Of a stretch of DNA of 41,333 bases, positions 17,150 to 25,054 are shown piece after piece. The stretch's first letter is position 1. Every line of letters starts with the position of its first letter. Location: the NCBI GenBank assembly GCA_003019595.1, contig NEXD01000008.1, positions 1 through 41,333 of the forward strand, in the 5' to 3' direction. Source of the DNA: Candidatus Marsarchaeota G1 archaeon BE_D (GTDB taxonomy: Archaea > Thermoproteota > Thermoprotei_A > Marsarchaeales > Marsarchaeaceae). The translations under genes were made by a program, and so were the position numbers. Below the pieces are notes generated by a model that had not been told where the DNA came from, made no database searches, and saw only the letters and a list, made by a program, of their open reading frames with translations.

Positions 17150-17805
17150 TTACCGAGCAAAATCGGGTTTTTCGCATTATACCACAGGGAGTTTACAGAA
17201 AACCAATGGTGCCAAGTGTAAAACTCTACCCCTCTGGTAGAATCTGCGTCGTGCTTTTGGTAGAACTTGAAGCGCATAACAACCGCAGGAACCAAGAAAG
17301 CTGTGAGTGTTGACTTGGGGATAACGAAGCTTTTGACACTTTCCGATAGGCGCTTCTTAAAACCGCTTGAGCGCGCTTTGGGAAAAAATCAGGGTGCTAC
17401 AAAGAGCGCTTTCCAAAAAGCTTCCTTCCAAGGTTTAAAGCAAAGACGAAACTCGCTAAGGAGCACTTTAGCGAGACTTCAAGCTTGGTTTTCTTGCACA
17501 GGAGTACGACCTCTTGGTTTTGGAGGGTTTGAATATTCAATCCAAAAAGACGGTAAGAAAAACACTGAGGCTTTACAACTTCCCGCTTTTCAAGCTAAGA
17601 TACCAGAGTGTTTGTAAAGCGTGGAAACACGTTTTACCCGTTCTCTCTTACAACAGCTTGCGCGAGTGTTTGCTGGAAAATCAACCACTGTTCGACGCTA
17701 AAACACCGAGTGTTCCACTGTGTCTTCTACGGACTTCGCGACCTCAACACTTTTAAAAGCGCTCCACCACAGTAGGCTGTGAAGCCCGCCCGGCGGGTAG
17801 CCAAT
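17150..17805 (+). pseudogene. Decayed TnpB (IS200/IS605 OrfB) gene
   Basis: Three frames each hold a piece of a TnpB nuclease. 17191-17275 reads PSVKLYPSGRICVVLL, as in the domain before RuvC-I. 17300-17400 reads VSVDLGITKLLTLSD with KPLERALGK, where DLGI is RuvC-I. 17494 onwards reads YDLLVLEGLNI with RuvC-II Glu, then TLRLYNFPLFKLRYQ. Frame 0 then meets TAA at 17754-17756 and resumes as KRSTTVGCEA, a typical TnpB C-terminus. So there are at least two frameshifts and one stop, and the gene is dead. Boundaries are approximate. The stretch 16990-17150 upstream shows no clear gene. No TnpA was found. Confidence 0.8.
17781..17800 (+). repeat. Right-end hairpin of the decayed IS200/IS605-type element
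   Basis: GAAGC, then hairpin CCCGC-CCG-GCGGG (17785-17797), then TAG, lies at the TnpB C-terminus. Such subterminal hairpins mark IS605 right ends and the 3' part of the associated omega RNA. A second GAAGC...GGTAGC pattern is at 35821-35850. Confidence 0.55.
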
Positions 17806-17815
17806 TGATTGGAAA

Positions 17816-17826
17816 GAGATATATCT
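17816..17826 (+). promoter_or_regulatory. Putative TATA box for fructose-1,6-bisphosphatase
   Basis: GAGATATATCT has its ATATAT core at 17819-17824, centred ~26 nt before ATG 17848. It lies only ~20 bp beyond the hairpin of the dead TnpB element, so the insertion probably ended just short of the promoter or rewrote the sequence upstream of it. Confidence 0.5.
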
Positions 17827-17847
17827 TTGGTGTGTGACTTTAGTTTG

Positions 17848-18750
17848 ATGCGAACTTTAGTTGATATAGCAAAACAACTTGGGCCTGAGATGAGTGGCCT
17901 TTTGGACGCGTTCACTCAAGCGGTAGTCACACTTTTGGATGAAATACCAAACGTGCAAGGAACTAGTAGCTCATTCAATATTTACGGTGAAGAGCAAAAA
18001 CAGCTCGACCTACTCGCAAACGATCTTTTGCTCAATGCACTAGAAAACAGCGGATGTGTTTCGACTATAGCCACCGAAGAGCTTGACAAACCCAAAAAAA
18101 TCGCTGAGCGCGGGTTTTCCGTGGTCATAGACCCATTGGATGGCAGCTCAAACATTGAAAGTAACAACTTGATGGGCACGATAATGGGGATTTACCAAGA
18201 CGCCTTAAACTTTCCTGTAAAACCAAGCGATCAAATCTGTGCGCTTTATACAGTATATGGTCCTTCAACCACTTTGGTTTTTGCCACACGCTCTACCGCT
18301 TATGAATTAGTGCTTGTAAGAAAGGGTGAATACAAAGGTAAGTTCGTCGAAAAGAAGGCGAACCTCATAATTCCAGAAAAACCTTCTGTTTACGGTGTGG
18401 GTGGCTCAAAAAAGAGCTGGCTTCCAGCGGTTTCCAAATTTGTCGAAGAATTAGAGCAAAAGGGCCTTAAACTGAGATATGGCGGGTCGCTCGTAGGAGA
18501 CTTCAATCAAGTTTTACACAATGGCGGAGTATTCGCTTATCCCGCTACACTCGATAGACCGGAGGGAAAGCTCAGACACCTCTATGAAGCAGGCCCGATA
18601 GCTTTTATAGCGCACGCCGCAAAGGGGTACGCGTCTGATGGCAAGTCGTCGATTCTTGAAAAGCCAATCACAAGGCACGATCAGTGCACCCCGCTTTACG
18701 TCGGAACGACTGCCGTGGTAAAAAGACTAGAAGAGTTGATGCGCTCTTAA
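17848..18750 (+). CDS. fbp: Fructose-1,6-bisphosphatase, class I
   Basis: Removes the C1 phosphate of fructose 1,6-bisphosphate in gluconeogenesis. Metal-binding ATEE (76-79) and DPLDGSS (95-101) are the class I FBPase/inositol monophosphatase-fold signatures. GGSLVGDFNQVL and GGVFAYPATLDRPEGKLRHLYE follow, matching the substrate pocket of class I enzymes. ATG 17848 is preferred because of the TATA box 26 nt upstream; a TTG at 17809 would add 13 residues lying over that box. The length of 300 aa is slightly under the usual 320-340. Many archaea use the bifunctional type V enzyme instead, so a class I enzyme beside a DhnA aldolase is notable. Confidence 0.93.
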   Translation: MRTLVDIAKQLGPEMSGLLDAFTQAVVTLLDEIPNVQGTSSSFNIYGEEQKQLDLLANDLLLNALENSGCVSTIATEELDKPKKIAERGFSVVIDPLDGSSNIESNNLMGTIMGIYQDALNFPVKPSDQICALYTVYGPSTTLVFATRSTAYELVLVRKGEYKGKFVEKKANLIIPEKPSVYGVGGSKKSWLPAVSKFVEELEQKGLKLRYGGSLVGDFNQVLHNGGVFAYPATLDRPEGKLRHLYEAGPIAFIAHAAKGYASDGKSSILEKPITRHDQCTPLYVGTTAVVKRLEELMRS

Positions 18751-19517
18751 ACGCAATTTCTTGCTGAAACCACATAACCAGTGTGCGTTATTCCAAGCGT
18801 TTTTGGACGAGTGGCGTCAGGTTTTACGTCGAACTCCCTAAGAATAGTCTCAAAAGCCTCAATTCTGACATAATTTGCCTCCTTCAACGCAAGCACGGTC
18901 TTTTCAACTTGGTTTATAGTAGGCGAAAAGCTAACAAAGTGTGCATCAGTGGTCAAACACTTTTTGAGAGGTTTTACGGCAAGCCAAGGCGTTGGCAAAT
19001 CGAGTACCACAGTGTCTATGTTGTCCAAGTCAACCCCTTGTGTGACATCACCAACCTTAAGCTCAACGTTAGAAAGCAGATTCAGCCTTTCAAGGTTCTT
19101 TTTTGTGATCTTTATAGAATCTTCGTTTACGTCATAACCGTAAACCTTGCCGTCTTTTCCGACGATTTGCGCTATGTACGCGGTGAGCGCTCCGCTACCA
19201 GTTCCGGCTTCAAGAACTCTCTGGCCAGGTTTTATATCGCCCCATAGCAACATCGAACAGGCGTCTTTGGGATAGATTATCTGCGTCCTTCTTGCAAACT
19301 TTGACACATAGTCTCTTAGTGATGGTCTTAATGCAACAAAGCTGTGACCAGTGCTCGTCTTAAAGTAGGAGCCAAAGGGTTTGCCTATCAGCTGCGAACA
19401 ATCGATATAGCCTTTGTGCGTGTGAAACTTCTGCCCTTCTACAATTTTTATCACAAACTGTTTATCGCCTAAAAGTATGAGAACATCAGAGCCATCTTGG
19501 ATTGTCATTTGTGACAT
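18747..19517 (-). CDS. trmI: tRNA (adenine-N1)-methyltransferase, TrmI family
   Basis: SAM-dependent enzyme that methylates A57/A58 in the T loop of tRNA. The N-terminal part is a small beta domain. DACSMLLWGDIKPGQRVLEAG leads into the SAM loop VLEAGTGSGALTAYIA. The acidic residue after motif II is in YGYDVNED, and DTVVLDLPTPW is the catalytic motif IV region. 256 aa is the normal archaeal length. ATG 19517 is the start. It converges on the fbp gene, sharing the four bases TTAA. Confidence 0.93.
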   Translation of the reverse strand: MSQMTIQDGSDVLILLGDKQFVIKIVEGQKFHTHKGYIDCSQLIGKPFGSYFKTSTGHSFVALRPSLRDYVSKFARRTQIIYPKDACSMLLWGDIKPGQRVLEAGTGSGALTAYIAQIVGKDGKVYGYDVNEDSIKITKKNLERLNLLSNVELKVGDVTQGVDLDNIDTVVLDLPTPWLAVKPLKKCLTTDAHFVSFSPTINQVEKTVLALKEANYVRIEAFETILREFDVKPDATRPKTLGITHTGYVVSARNCV

Positions 19518-19694
19518 GAGAGTTTAAGAGAAACTTAGGTTCTGCTTTGGACGCTTGCGCAGTAAACACCAAATTCACGTTTGCGGATAGCTCTTTCAGT
19601 AGTGTGCTATCTCAGCGCGAAGTGTTTTATCGAACATCCTTCACCACATTGCGTAAGGGTTATATTTTGACGACAAAAAGTTTTCTGGATCGCT
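19518..19694. other. Divergent spacer between trmI and inositol-1-phosphate synthase
   Basis: A 177-nt spacer. The only distinct element is GGTTATATTTT (19658-19668), a TATA-like box ~32 nt before the TTG at 19695. A 61-codon frame at 19547-19732 looks fortuitous. Confidence 0.4.
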
Positions 19695-20756
19695 TTGGGA
19701 AGAATACGAGTGGCAATAGCGGGTGTTGGTAACTGCGCTTCCGCATTGGTTCAAGGCGTTCTAAAGCAAGAAGATGGCCAGTTTTTAGAAGGTCTGAGTT
19801 TTCCTGAGCTTGGTGGATACAAACCTAGCGACATCGAGTTCGTTGCCGCGTTTGACGTGAACAAAAACAAAGTAGGAAAGGACTTGGGTGAAGCTATTTT
19901 CGCGCCTCCTAATAACACACTCAAGATAATTGAACCGAGAAAGCTCGGAGTCGAGGTCATGCGAGCTCCTATACTCGACGGGCTCGGAAAGTATTTGCAA
20001 CAAATGATTCCTTTAGATGATGGTAAACCCGTTGATGTTTCTGAAGTTCTCAAACGGTGTTCTGCTGACATTCTCATAAACTACGTTCCTGTGGGAAGCG
20101 AAAAGGCTGCAAGGTTTTACGCGGAACAAGCGCTGAATGCGCGCGTGGCCTTCATTAACGCAATGCCAACATTTATTGCGTCCGATCCTTCTTGGGAAAA
20201 AAGGTTTTGCGAGTCAAAAGTGCCCATTGTCGGCGATGATGTGATGAGTCAGCTTGGCGCAACTGTTTTACACAAGACGCTCGCAAAACTCTTGGTCGAA
20301 AGGGGTGTGAAAATAAAGAACACGTACCAGCTTAACGTTGGAGGAGACGCGGACTTTGCCAACATGCTCGAAGAGTCAAGGCTTAGGACGAAAAGAATAA
20401 GCAAGACGTCTGCGGTTCAAGCTATGATTCCTTACGACGTGCCAACAAGAATAGGCCCCTCAGATTTCATCGACTTTTTGGAAAACAGAAAGTACGCGTA
20501 CATTATGCTTGAAGGTGTTTATTTTGGTGGTGCACCTATAAGAATCGAGCTAAAGCTTGAGGTGTGGGATGCGTTTAACAGCGCTGGTGTTATCGTGGAC
20601 GCGATTAGAGTCGCAAAAATAGCAAAAGACAGAGGTTTGGGAGGGGCGATAATTTCGGCGTGCGCATGGACGATGAAACATCCACCAGTTCAGATGTCCT
20701 ATGAAGAAGCGAAAAAGGCGTTACTCGAATTCGTAGAGGGAAAAAGAGAGCGTTAA
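19695..20756 (+). CDS. ino1: Myo-inositol-1-phosphate synthase
   Basis: Converts glucose 6-phosphate to 1L-myo-inositol 1-phosphate using NAD. IAGVGNCASALVQGV is the N-terminal NAD-binding motif. NYVPVGSEKAARFYA and YQLNVGGDADFANM are conserved core blocks with substrate Lys and Asp residues. The 353 aa length fits the compact prokaryotic form. The start TTG 19695 is accepted because the Rossmann strand follows immediately. The product feeds inositol lipids or, in hot-adapted archaea, di-myo-inositol phosphate; which one applies is not visible here. It converges with the TrmB regulator and shares TTAA. Confidence 0.95.
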   Translation: MGRIRVAIAGVGNCASALVQGVLKQEDGQFLEGLSFPELGGYKPSDIEFVAAFDVNKNKVGKDLGEAIFAPPNNTLKIIEPRKLGVEVMRAPILDGLGKYLQQMIPLDDGKPVDVSEVLKRCSADILINYVPVGSEKAARFYAEQALNARVAFINAMPTFIASDPSWEKRFCESKVPIVGDDVMSQLGATVLHKTLAKLLVERGVKIKNTYQLNVGGDADFANMLEESRLRTKRISKTSAVQAMIPYDVPTRIGPSDFIDFLENRKYAYIMLEGVYFGGAPIRIELKLEVWDAFNSAGVIVDAIRVAKIAKDRGLGGAIISACAWTMKHPPVQMSYEEAKKALLEFVEGKRER

Positions 20757-21511
20757 TTTGTGTCAAGAGGTTTAGCGCTTTTCCAAATGTAGTCAAAGTA
20801 TGTGTGAGCTATTTCCGCAAGCGCTGAATGTTTCGCCCAAACGGCGATTGGATTCTTTTCGATGCTCAAAAGGATCATCGCCTCAGATTTGTCGGAAACA
20901 ATCCCACCACCAAACATGCTCTCCACAAGGCGTATTTCAACATCGTAGCTATTATAGAGCGGAAGAGAGCGAACAACGTCAGGCGAGCCCAAAATTTTTA
21001 TTTTTAACGACGAATATCCGAGTTTGCTCTTGAAAACCGCAAGCACTTCCTCCAAACCAGGAAATAACATGGGAATTGCCACCTCTATTTCCCTTTCAGC
21101 ATCTAGGATCATCGAGCAAGCCCTTGCTGTCACCTTGTCAAATCCCGTAATAAGCCAAACCTGAGGTTTTTCGGTTTGGTCCTTAGCCTCAAAAAGTGGC
21201 TCCAGTTCTTCGACCACCGCTTTTTCCGCTTCAGCGAATTTCGACTCTAAAAAGTTTCTGTGAATTTTGACTGCTTCTTTGGGTGAACGAGGTAGGTATC
21301 TTTTTGGAAATCCCTCGACTTCAATAAGCCAACCCTTTTCGACAAGTCTTTTTAGCGCTGTGTAAACTTTGCCGTAAGGCACACCGCTTGTTTGCGATAG
21401 ACTCTTCGCGTCCCCCCCTCCTCTTGTTAGTGCGGCTAGGTAAAGCTCAGCTTCTGATTGCGACAAACCCAGCGCGCGTAAATGCCTTATAGTGGGTCTT
21501 GCTTCTTCCAT
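20753..21511 (-). CDS. TrmB-family transcriptional regulator
   Basis: A 252-aa regulator. Residues ~5-75 form a winged helix-turn-helix of the TrmB type: LGLSQSEAELYLAAL, then SGVPYGKVYTALKRLVEKGW, then the wing EGFPKRYLP. A short coiled segment (FLESKFAEAEKAVVEELE) follows. The C-terminal domain from ~115 (TGFDKVTARACSMILDAE) resembles the PLD-like effector domain of TrmB relatives. Known TrmB proteins sense sugars and control sugar transport or glycolysis. Its position among sugar-phosphate genes fits that role, but the targets are unknown. The ATG start is at 21511. Confidence 0.88.
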   Translation of the reverse strand: MEEARPTIRHLRALGLSQSEAELYLAALTRGGGDAKSLSQTSGVPYGKVYTALKRLVEKGWLIEVEGFPKRYLPRSPKEAVKIHRNFLESKFAEAEKAVVEELEPLFEAKDQTEKPQVWLITGFDKVTARACSMILDAEREIEVAIPMLFPGLEEVLAVFKSKLGYSSLKIKILGSPDVVRSLPLYNSYDVEIRLVESMFGGGIVSDKSEAMILLSIEKNPIAVWAKHSALAEIAHTYFDYIWKSAKPLDTN

Positions 21512-21519
21512 TTACCTTC

Positions 21520-22995
21520 TTAAAGGCGTGGTGAAATATAAGCGGTTTCACTCGACACTCTTTTTTTGAATCTTGGGAAAACGTAAAACGCGTGGTACAC
21601 TAGCACGGCAAACAGCGCGCTAATTATCGAATAACCAATGGTTTCAAGCTGTAGGTTCTTAAGTGTAGCTTGTTCGTTGAGCGCAAATTTGTCCAATGGA
21701 GACTGAATTTGTGTGGAATTAGCAAGAGAAAATTGGTACATTTTTTCTGAGCTTATTTGCCAAAGATTTTCCATATAAGTAAGATTCAAAGACAAGTTGA
21801 ATGTTCGTGGGATATAATAAAAGTCGTTCATCGAAGTGTTGAGCAATTGCGCGTTTGCGCGCACAAAAGAGTCGTCGCCAAAAGTGAGCACGTCGAGTTT
21901 GTACGTCTGTTCGGCTTGAATCAAACCGTCCCATGCGCTTTTGAGCGCCCCAAAATTTTCAAAAATTAATGCGGAATAAAGCGTAAGCGCAAGACGCAAA
22001 TATTTTGTTTCGAAAGTTTGGTTGTACACGCTTAAAATTTGTTGCGTTTGAGTGTCCAAAACTCCCAAGTTTTCAAGTTGATACGCTATCAAAAACTGTG
22101 TGCTAACTGGTATACTGAGAGGCGAGTAAAAGGTTTTGGCTGTGGCAATTAAGTTTTGAGCCTCATCAGAAAAAACAAACTGCACGAACTTCGTGGCAAG
22201 AGGGTTTGCGCTCGAATAGTTGAGCGCGGCCACGTACGCCAGTGTCTCGTAAACTTCGTTCTTGGGATAGACGAAACCAATTGGCAATCCTAGCGCTCTA
22301 TAATACAGAGCGTAAGATGCGTAAGTCACGGTCGCACCAAACTTAGCCTGAGCGACGTAGTCAGTTGCGTCTTGAAATGTTTGAGCAACCACCACGGCGT
22401 TTGCGGTGATGTTTTTTATCAACTGCCACCCTTTAACCCAACCGTATTTGTTAAGCACGCCAAGCAAAAACTGCGCCGCACCGTCACTAGTCAACGGATT
22501 TGTGACGATAATATGGTTATTAAAAATCGCGCTCCCCAACTGGTTGTAGCTCACTGGCACAGGAAGCCCGTACTCATTTAAGTAATCATAGTTCACCATG
22601 ATTCCTATTTGTGTTCCTGCAAACGCGTAAAATGTGCCATTATCGCAAGACGTGCACTCCCCTCCCACACTTTGTGGAAAGTATTCGGTGTAATTTGGTA
22701 CGTTTTCTTTTAAAAGAAAGCCGCTCTTACTCAGATTAAGTAGAAAAAGGTAAGAGTCTGTGAGCACTATATCGAAGCCACGCGGATTGAAATTGGCACT
22801 TGGGTTAAAATAAGAGTAAATCACAGATCCACGAGACAAGTTTAGCGTTTTTACAAAATCGTCCACAACTGTGACCGTTAAATTCGGTGGAAGAGAAGAC
22901 GCGATTCTCAAAACTTGTGGTTGTGATGCGTGGGTCAACGAAAAATGAGCTTGCGCAAAAAGTAGTAGCAAAAAGAACAAAAAAGTGTAACGCAT
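21520..22995 (-). CDS. Membrane-anchored extracellular solute-binding protein (type 2 periplasmic-binding fold)
   Basis: A 491-aa secreted protein. ATG 22995 opens with a signal peptide (MRYTFLFFLLLLFAQAHF...) probably cut near residue 23. The frame extends upstream to 23196 but that part is antisense to the S25e gene. The core resembles iron/thiamine-type ABC binding proteins: FDIVLTDSYLFLLNL, TNPLTSDGAAQFLLGVLNKYG and LATKFVQFVFSDEAQNLIA. The last ~40 residues hold a membrane segment (ISALFAVLVYHAFYVF) followed by a basic stop-transfer tail. Many N-x-S/T sites suggest glycosylation. No ABC permease or ATPase is adjacent. The ligand is unknown. Confidence 0.75.
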   Translation of the reverse strand: MRYTFLFFLLLLFAQAHFSLTHASQPQVLRIASSLPPNLTVTVVDDFVKTLNLSRGSVIYSYFNPSANFNPRGFDIVLTDSYLFLLNLSKSGFLLKENVPNYTEYFPQSVGGECTSCDNGTFYAFAGTQIGIMVNYDYLNEYGLPVPVSYNQLGSAIFNNHIIVTNPLTSDGAAQFLLGVLNKYGWVKGWQLIKNITANAVVVAQTFQDATDYVAQAKFGATVTYASYALYYRALGLPIGFVYPKNEVYETLAYVAALNYSSANPLATKFVQFVFSDEAQNLIATAKTFYSPLSIPVSTQFLIAYQLENLGVLDTQTQQILSVYNQTFETKYLRLALTLYSALIFENFGALKSAWDGLIQAEQTYKLDVLTFGDDSFVRANAQLLNTSMNDFYYIPRTFNLSLNLTYMENLWQISSEKMYQFSLANSTQIQSPLDKFALNEQATLKNLQLETIGYSIISALFAVLVYHAFYVFPRFKKRVSSETAYISPRL

Positions 22996-23015
22996 AATTT
23001 TGGCACTGCTTCCCT

Positions 23016-23045
23016 CTTTTAAAGTGTTAGCCCAAAATTTATAAT
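23016..23045. promoter_or_regulatory. Back-to-back TATA boxes between solute-binding protein and S25e genes
   Basis: CTTTTAAAG (23016-23024) is centred 25 nt before the minus-strand ATG at 22995. ATTTATAAT (23037-23045) is ~34 nt before the plus-strand TTG at 23075. The 79-nt spacer therefore seems to hold two divergent promoters. Confidence 0.45.
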
Positions 23046-23074
23046 GGGGTAAAAACATCAACAGTTGAGGAACC

Positions 23075-23392
23075 TTGGGCGGTAAAGGCAAAAAGAGTTT
23101 AGCCGCAATGGAAAAGCAACAGCTAAGAATGAAAGAAGAGGAGGAGAGAAAGAAAAAGAAGGCAAAGAAAGAAGAAAAAAGGGAGCAAAAGCCCATCTAT
23201 GTTTCCGCAGAGGCGTATCAGGAATTGCTCAAGCTTCTTAAGCCCAACTCTTACTACACGCTGTACGAACTAGCAACAAGACTAAACGTTCCACTAGGAA
23301 TGGCGAGAAGAGCCATTAGACAACTAGAAAAAGACGGTAAACTCGTGCAAATATCTAAAGCAGGAAATTCAAGGTTATTTGTTGTAAAGTGA
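23075..23392 (+). CDS. rps25e: Ribosomal protein S25e
   Basis: 105 aa with a Lys/Glu-rich N-terminal tail (to ~40) and a winged-helix core: YVSAEAYQELLKLLKPNSYY, then TLYELATRLNVPLGMARRAI and a final strand NSRLFVV. This matches archaeal/eukaryotic S25e, a small-subunit protein known mainly from TACK-type archaea. TTG 23075 starts the gene. The stop TGA overlaps the next gene's GTG as GTGA, so the two are translationally coupled. Confidence 0.92.
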   Translation: MGGKGKKSLAAMEKQQLRMKEEEERKKKKAKKEEKREQKPIYVSAEAYQELLKLLKPNSYYTLYELATRLNVPLGMARRAIRQLEKDGKLVQISKAGNSRLFVVK

Positions 23393-23781
23393 TAAAGCGG
23401 TTAAAGCGTTCAAAAACTCCAGTAGCGCTTTTGGTTGAACAGTCTGCGCTGGATACACACTTTGTTGAGCAACTCAAGAGAAAAAGGCTTGCACTTTTTG
23501 TGATAAAAGACTTGTGGAAAGAAGGCACAAGTTTGATCGTGCAAAAATTGAAGCATTACGCTGTAATAGGAGTGGTTGAAGCAAAAACTTTAGAAGGCAG
23601 GGCTTGGGGTTCGAGTTTCGAATTTATCGCGACCTGTTTTTACATAACAGGTTTTAGGCCATTACTCATTGAGTTTGTTGGAAAAGCCCACCCCAAACAT
23701 CTTAAAACAATACTCGAAGTGTTGAAGAAGGCTTATTTATTGGGCGAAGTGAGACAGTCTTCAGTAACTTTGATCGATTAA
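23389..23781 (+). CDS. Conserved-looking hypothetical protein coupled to S25e
   Basis: A 130-aa protein I do not recognise. It starts at GTG 23389 inside the S25e stop codon (GTGA overlap), so it should be made together with S25e. It is basic at the N-terminus (MIKRLKRSK) and alternates hydrophobic strands (PVALLVEQ, LALFVIKDLW, YAVIGVVEAK) with helices. This suggests a small alpha/beta fold with no signal peptide or clear membrane segment. FIATCFYITGFRPLLIEFVG is the most hydrophobic stretch. There are no metal-binding clusters and no nucleotide-binding loop. The coupling hints at a ribosome- or RNA-linked role, which is inference only. Confidence 0.65.
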   Translation: MIKRLKRSKTPVALLVEQSALDTHFVEQLKRKRLALFVIKDLWKEGTSLIVQKLKHYAVIGVVEAKTLEGRAWGSSFEFIATCFYITGFRPLLIEFVGKAHPKHLKTILEVLKKAYLLGEVRQSSVTLID

Positions 23782-23784
23782 CAC

Positions 23785-23795
23785 ATTAAAATATG
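23785..23795 (+). promoter_or_regulatory. Putative TATA box for phosphoglycerate mutase
   Basis: ATTAAAATATG is centred ~27 nt before ATG 23816, consistent with a leaderless transcript. Confidence 0.45.
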
Positions 23796-23815
23796 AGCGC
23801 ACAATAGGTTGAGCT

Positions 23816-25051
23816 ATGTTAGAAAGAAAGATCATTCTTGTACTGGCAGATGGACTTGGCGATAGGCCGACAAAGAAGCTTGACCGAAAGACTCCCTTAG
23901 AGGTGGCGTTGACGCCAAACTTCGATGAACTTGCCCAAAATTCCGCGCTTGGCTTGCTTTATCCTATTGCCCCAGGAGTGACTCCTGGAAGTGACACTTC
24001 ACACCTTTCGATATTCGGATACGATCCTTACGTGTACTACAAAGGCAGGGGACCTTTTGAGGCGCTGGGCGTCGGAATTGAGCTAGCTCCTAACGATGTG
24101 GCATTTCGGGGAAACTTCGCGACGCTAAATGAAAGCGGAATTGTTGTGGATAGAAGAGCGGGAAGAGAACTACCAGAAGCCAAAGAGTTAATCAGCGCGT
24201 TAAACGAAGAGCTAAAGCTAGACAACGCTCAAGTTATATTCAAACACGCAACAGAACACAGGTTTGCGCTTGTTCTCCGTGGAGAAATGCTAAGCGCTGA
24301 TGTCACAGACACAGATCCTCACAAAGTGGGTGAGAGGATTCTTAAGTGTGAACCGAAGAGTGGCAAAAGAGAGGCGATGCGCACCGCACAGCTCGTAAAC
24401 GAAATCACGCAAAAGGCACACGAAATTTTGGACAAGCACCCGCTAAATATTCAACGGCAAAAGAGAGGGTTGCCAAAAGCGAACGCGATATTGCTACGTG
24501 GTGCGGGTTCGCTTGCGAACATCCCAAGCTTTCAAGCGCTTTATCGCATTAAGGGATTTGCGGTTAGTGGAACTGCGATGATAAGAGGTTTTTGTAAAGC
24601 AATCGGATTAGAAGCTCCTGTGATACCAGGTGCCACTGGTGATTTCAAAACAGATGTAAAGGCAAAAGCGAAAGCCGCTTTAGATGCGCTAGAAGAGCAC
24701 GATTTTGTGTACGTTCACTTTAAAGCCACAGATGCGGCTGGACACGACAAAAACGCTGAGCTTAAGGTAAAAATGGTTGAAAAATTTGACCAGCTGGTTG
24801 GCGAGCTTATGAACGGATTAAAAGGAGAAGAAGTCGTTTGCGTCACTGGAGACCATTCCACACCCGTAGATTTGGGCGAACACTCTGCAGACCCAGTTCC
24901 GCTTTTAATAAGCGCACCAGATGTTCACGCTGATGGTGGCAGGTTCACAGAGGCAGCGTGCGCTTTTGGCTCACTTGGAAGGCTTTATGGTCGTGACCTT
25001 ATTCGTGTTCTGTTAAACCAAGCGAACCGAATAGCAAAGTTTGGTGAATGA
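23816..25051 (+). CDS. apgM: 2,3-bisphosphoglycerate-independent phosphoglycerate mutase, archaeal type
   Basis: Interconverts 3- and 2-phosphoglycerate. It belongs to the alkaline-phosphatase superfamily. The N-terminus ILVLADGLGDRP carries a metal-binding Asp; TPGSDTSHLSIFGYDP contains the nucleophile Ser region. YVHFKATDAAGHDKN and VTGDHSTP supply more metal ligands. 411 aa is the usual ApgM length. ATG 23816 has a TATA box 27 nt upstream. The tmcA gene starts 3 nt after its stop, so they are probably co-transcribed. Confidence 0.95.
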   Translation: MLERKIILVLADGLGDRPTKKLDRKTPLEVALTPNFDELAQNSALGLLYPIAPGVTPGSDTSHLSIFGYDPYVYYKGRGPFEALGVGIELAPNDVAFRGNFATLNESGIVVDRRAGRELPEAKELISALNEELKLDNAQVIFKHATEHRFALVLRGEMLSADVTDTDPHKVGERILKCEPKSGKREAMRTAQLVNEITQKAHEILDKHPLNIQRQKRGLPKANAILLRGAGSLANIPSFQALYRIKGFAVSGTAMIRGFCKAIGLEAPVIPGATGDFKTDVKAKAKAALDALEEHDFVYVHFKATDAAGHDKNAELKVKMVEKFDQLVGELMNGLKGEEVVCVTGDHSTPVDLGEHSADPVPLLISAPDVHADGGRFTEAACAFGSLGRLYGRDLIRVLLNQANRIAKFGE

Positions 25052-25054
25052 TTT

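Noticed and set aside
19547-19732. Possible 61-aa protein before ino1
   Set aside because: It overlaps the ino1 start and promoter, has no recognisable motif and no ribosome binding site.
22996-23196. Upstream extension of the solute-binding protein frame
   Set aside because: It is antisense to rps25e and low-complexity Phe/Ser; a proper signal peptide begins at ATG 22995.
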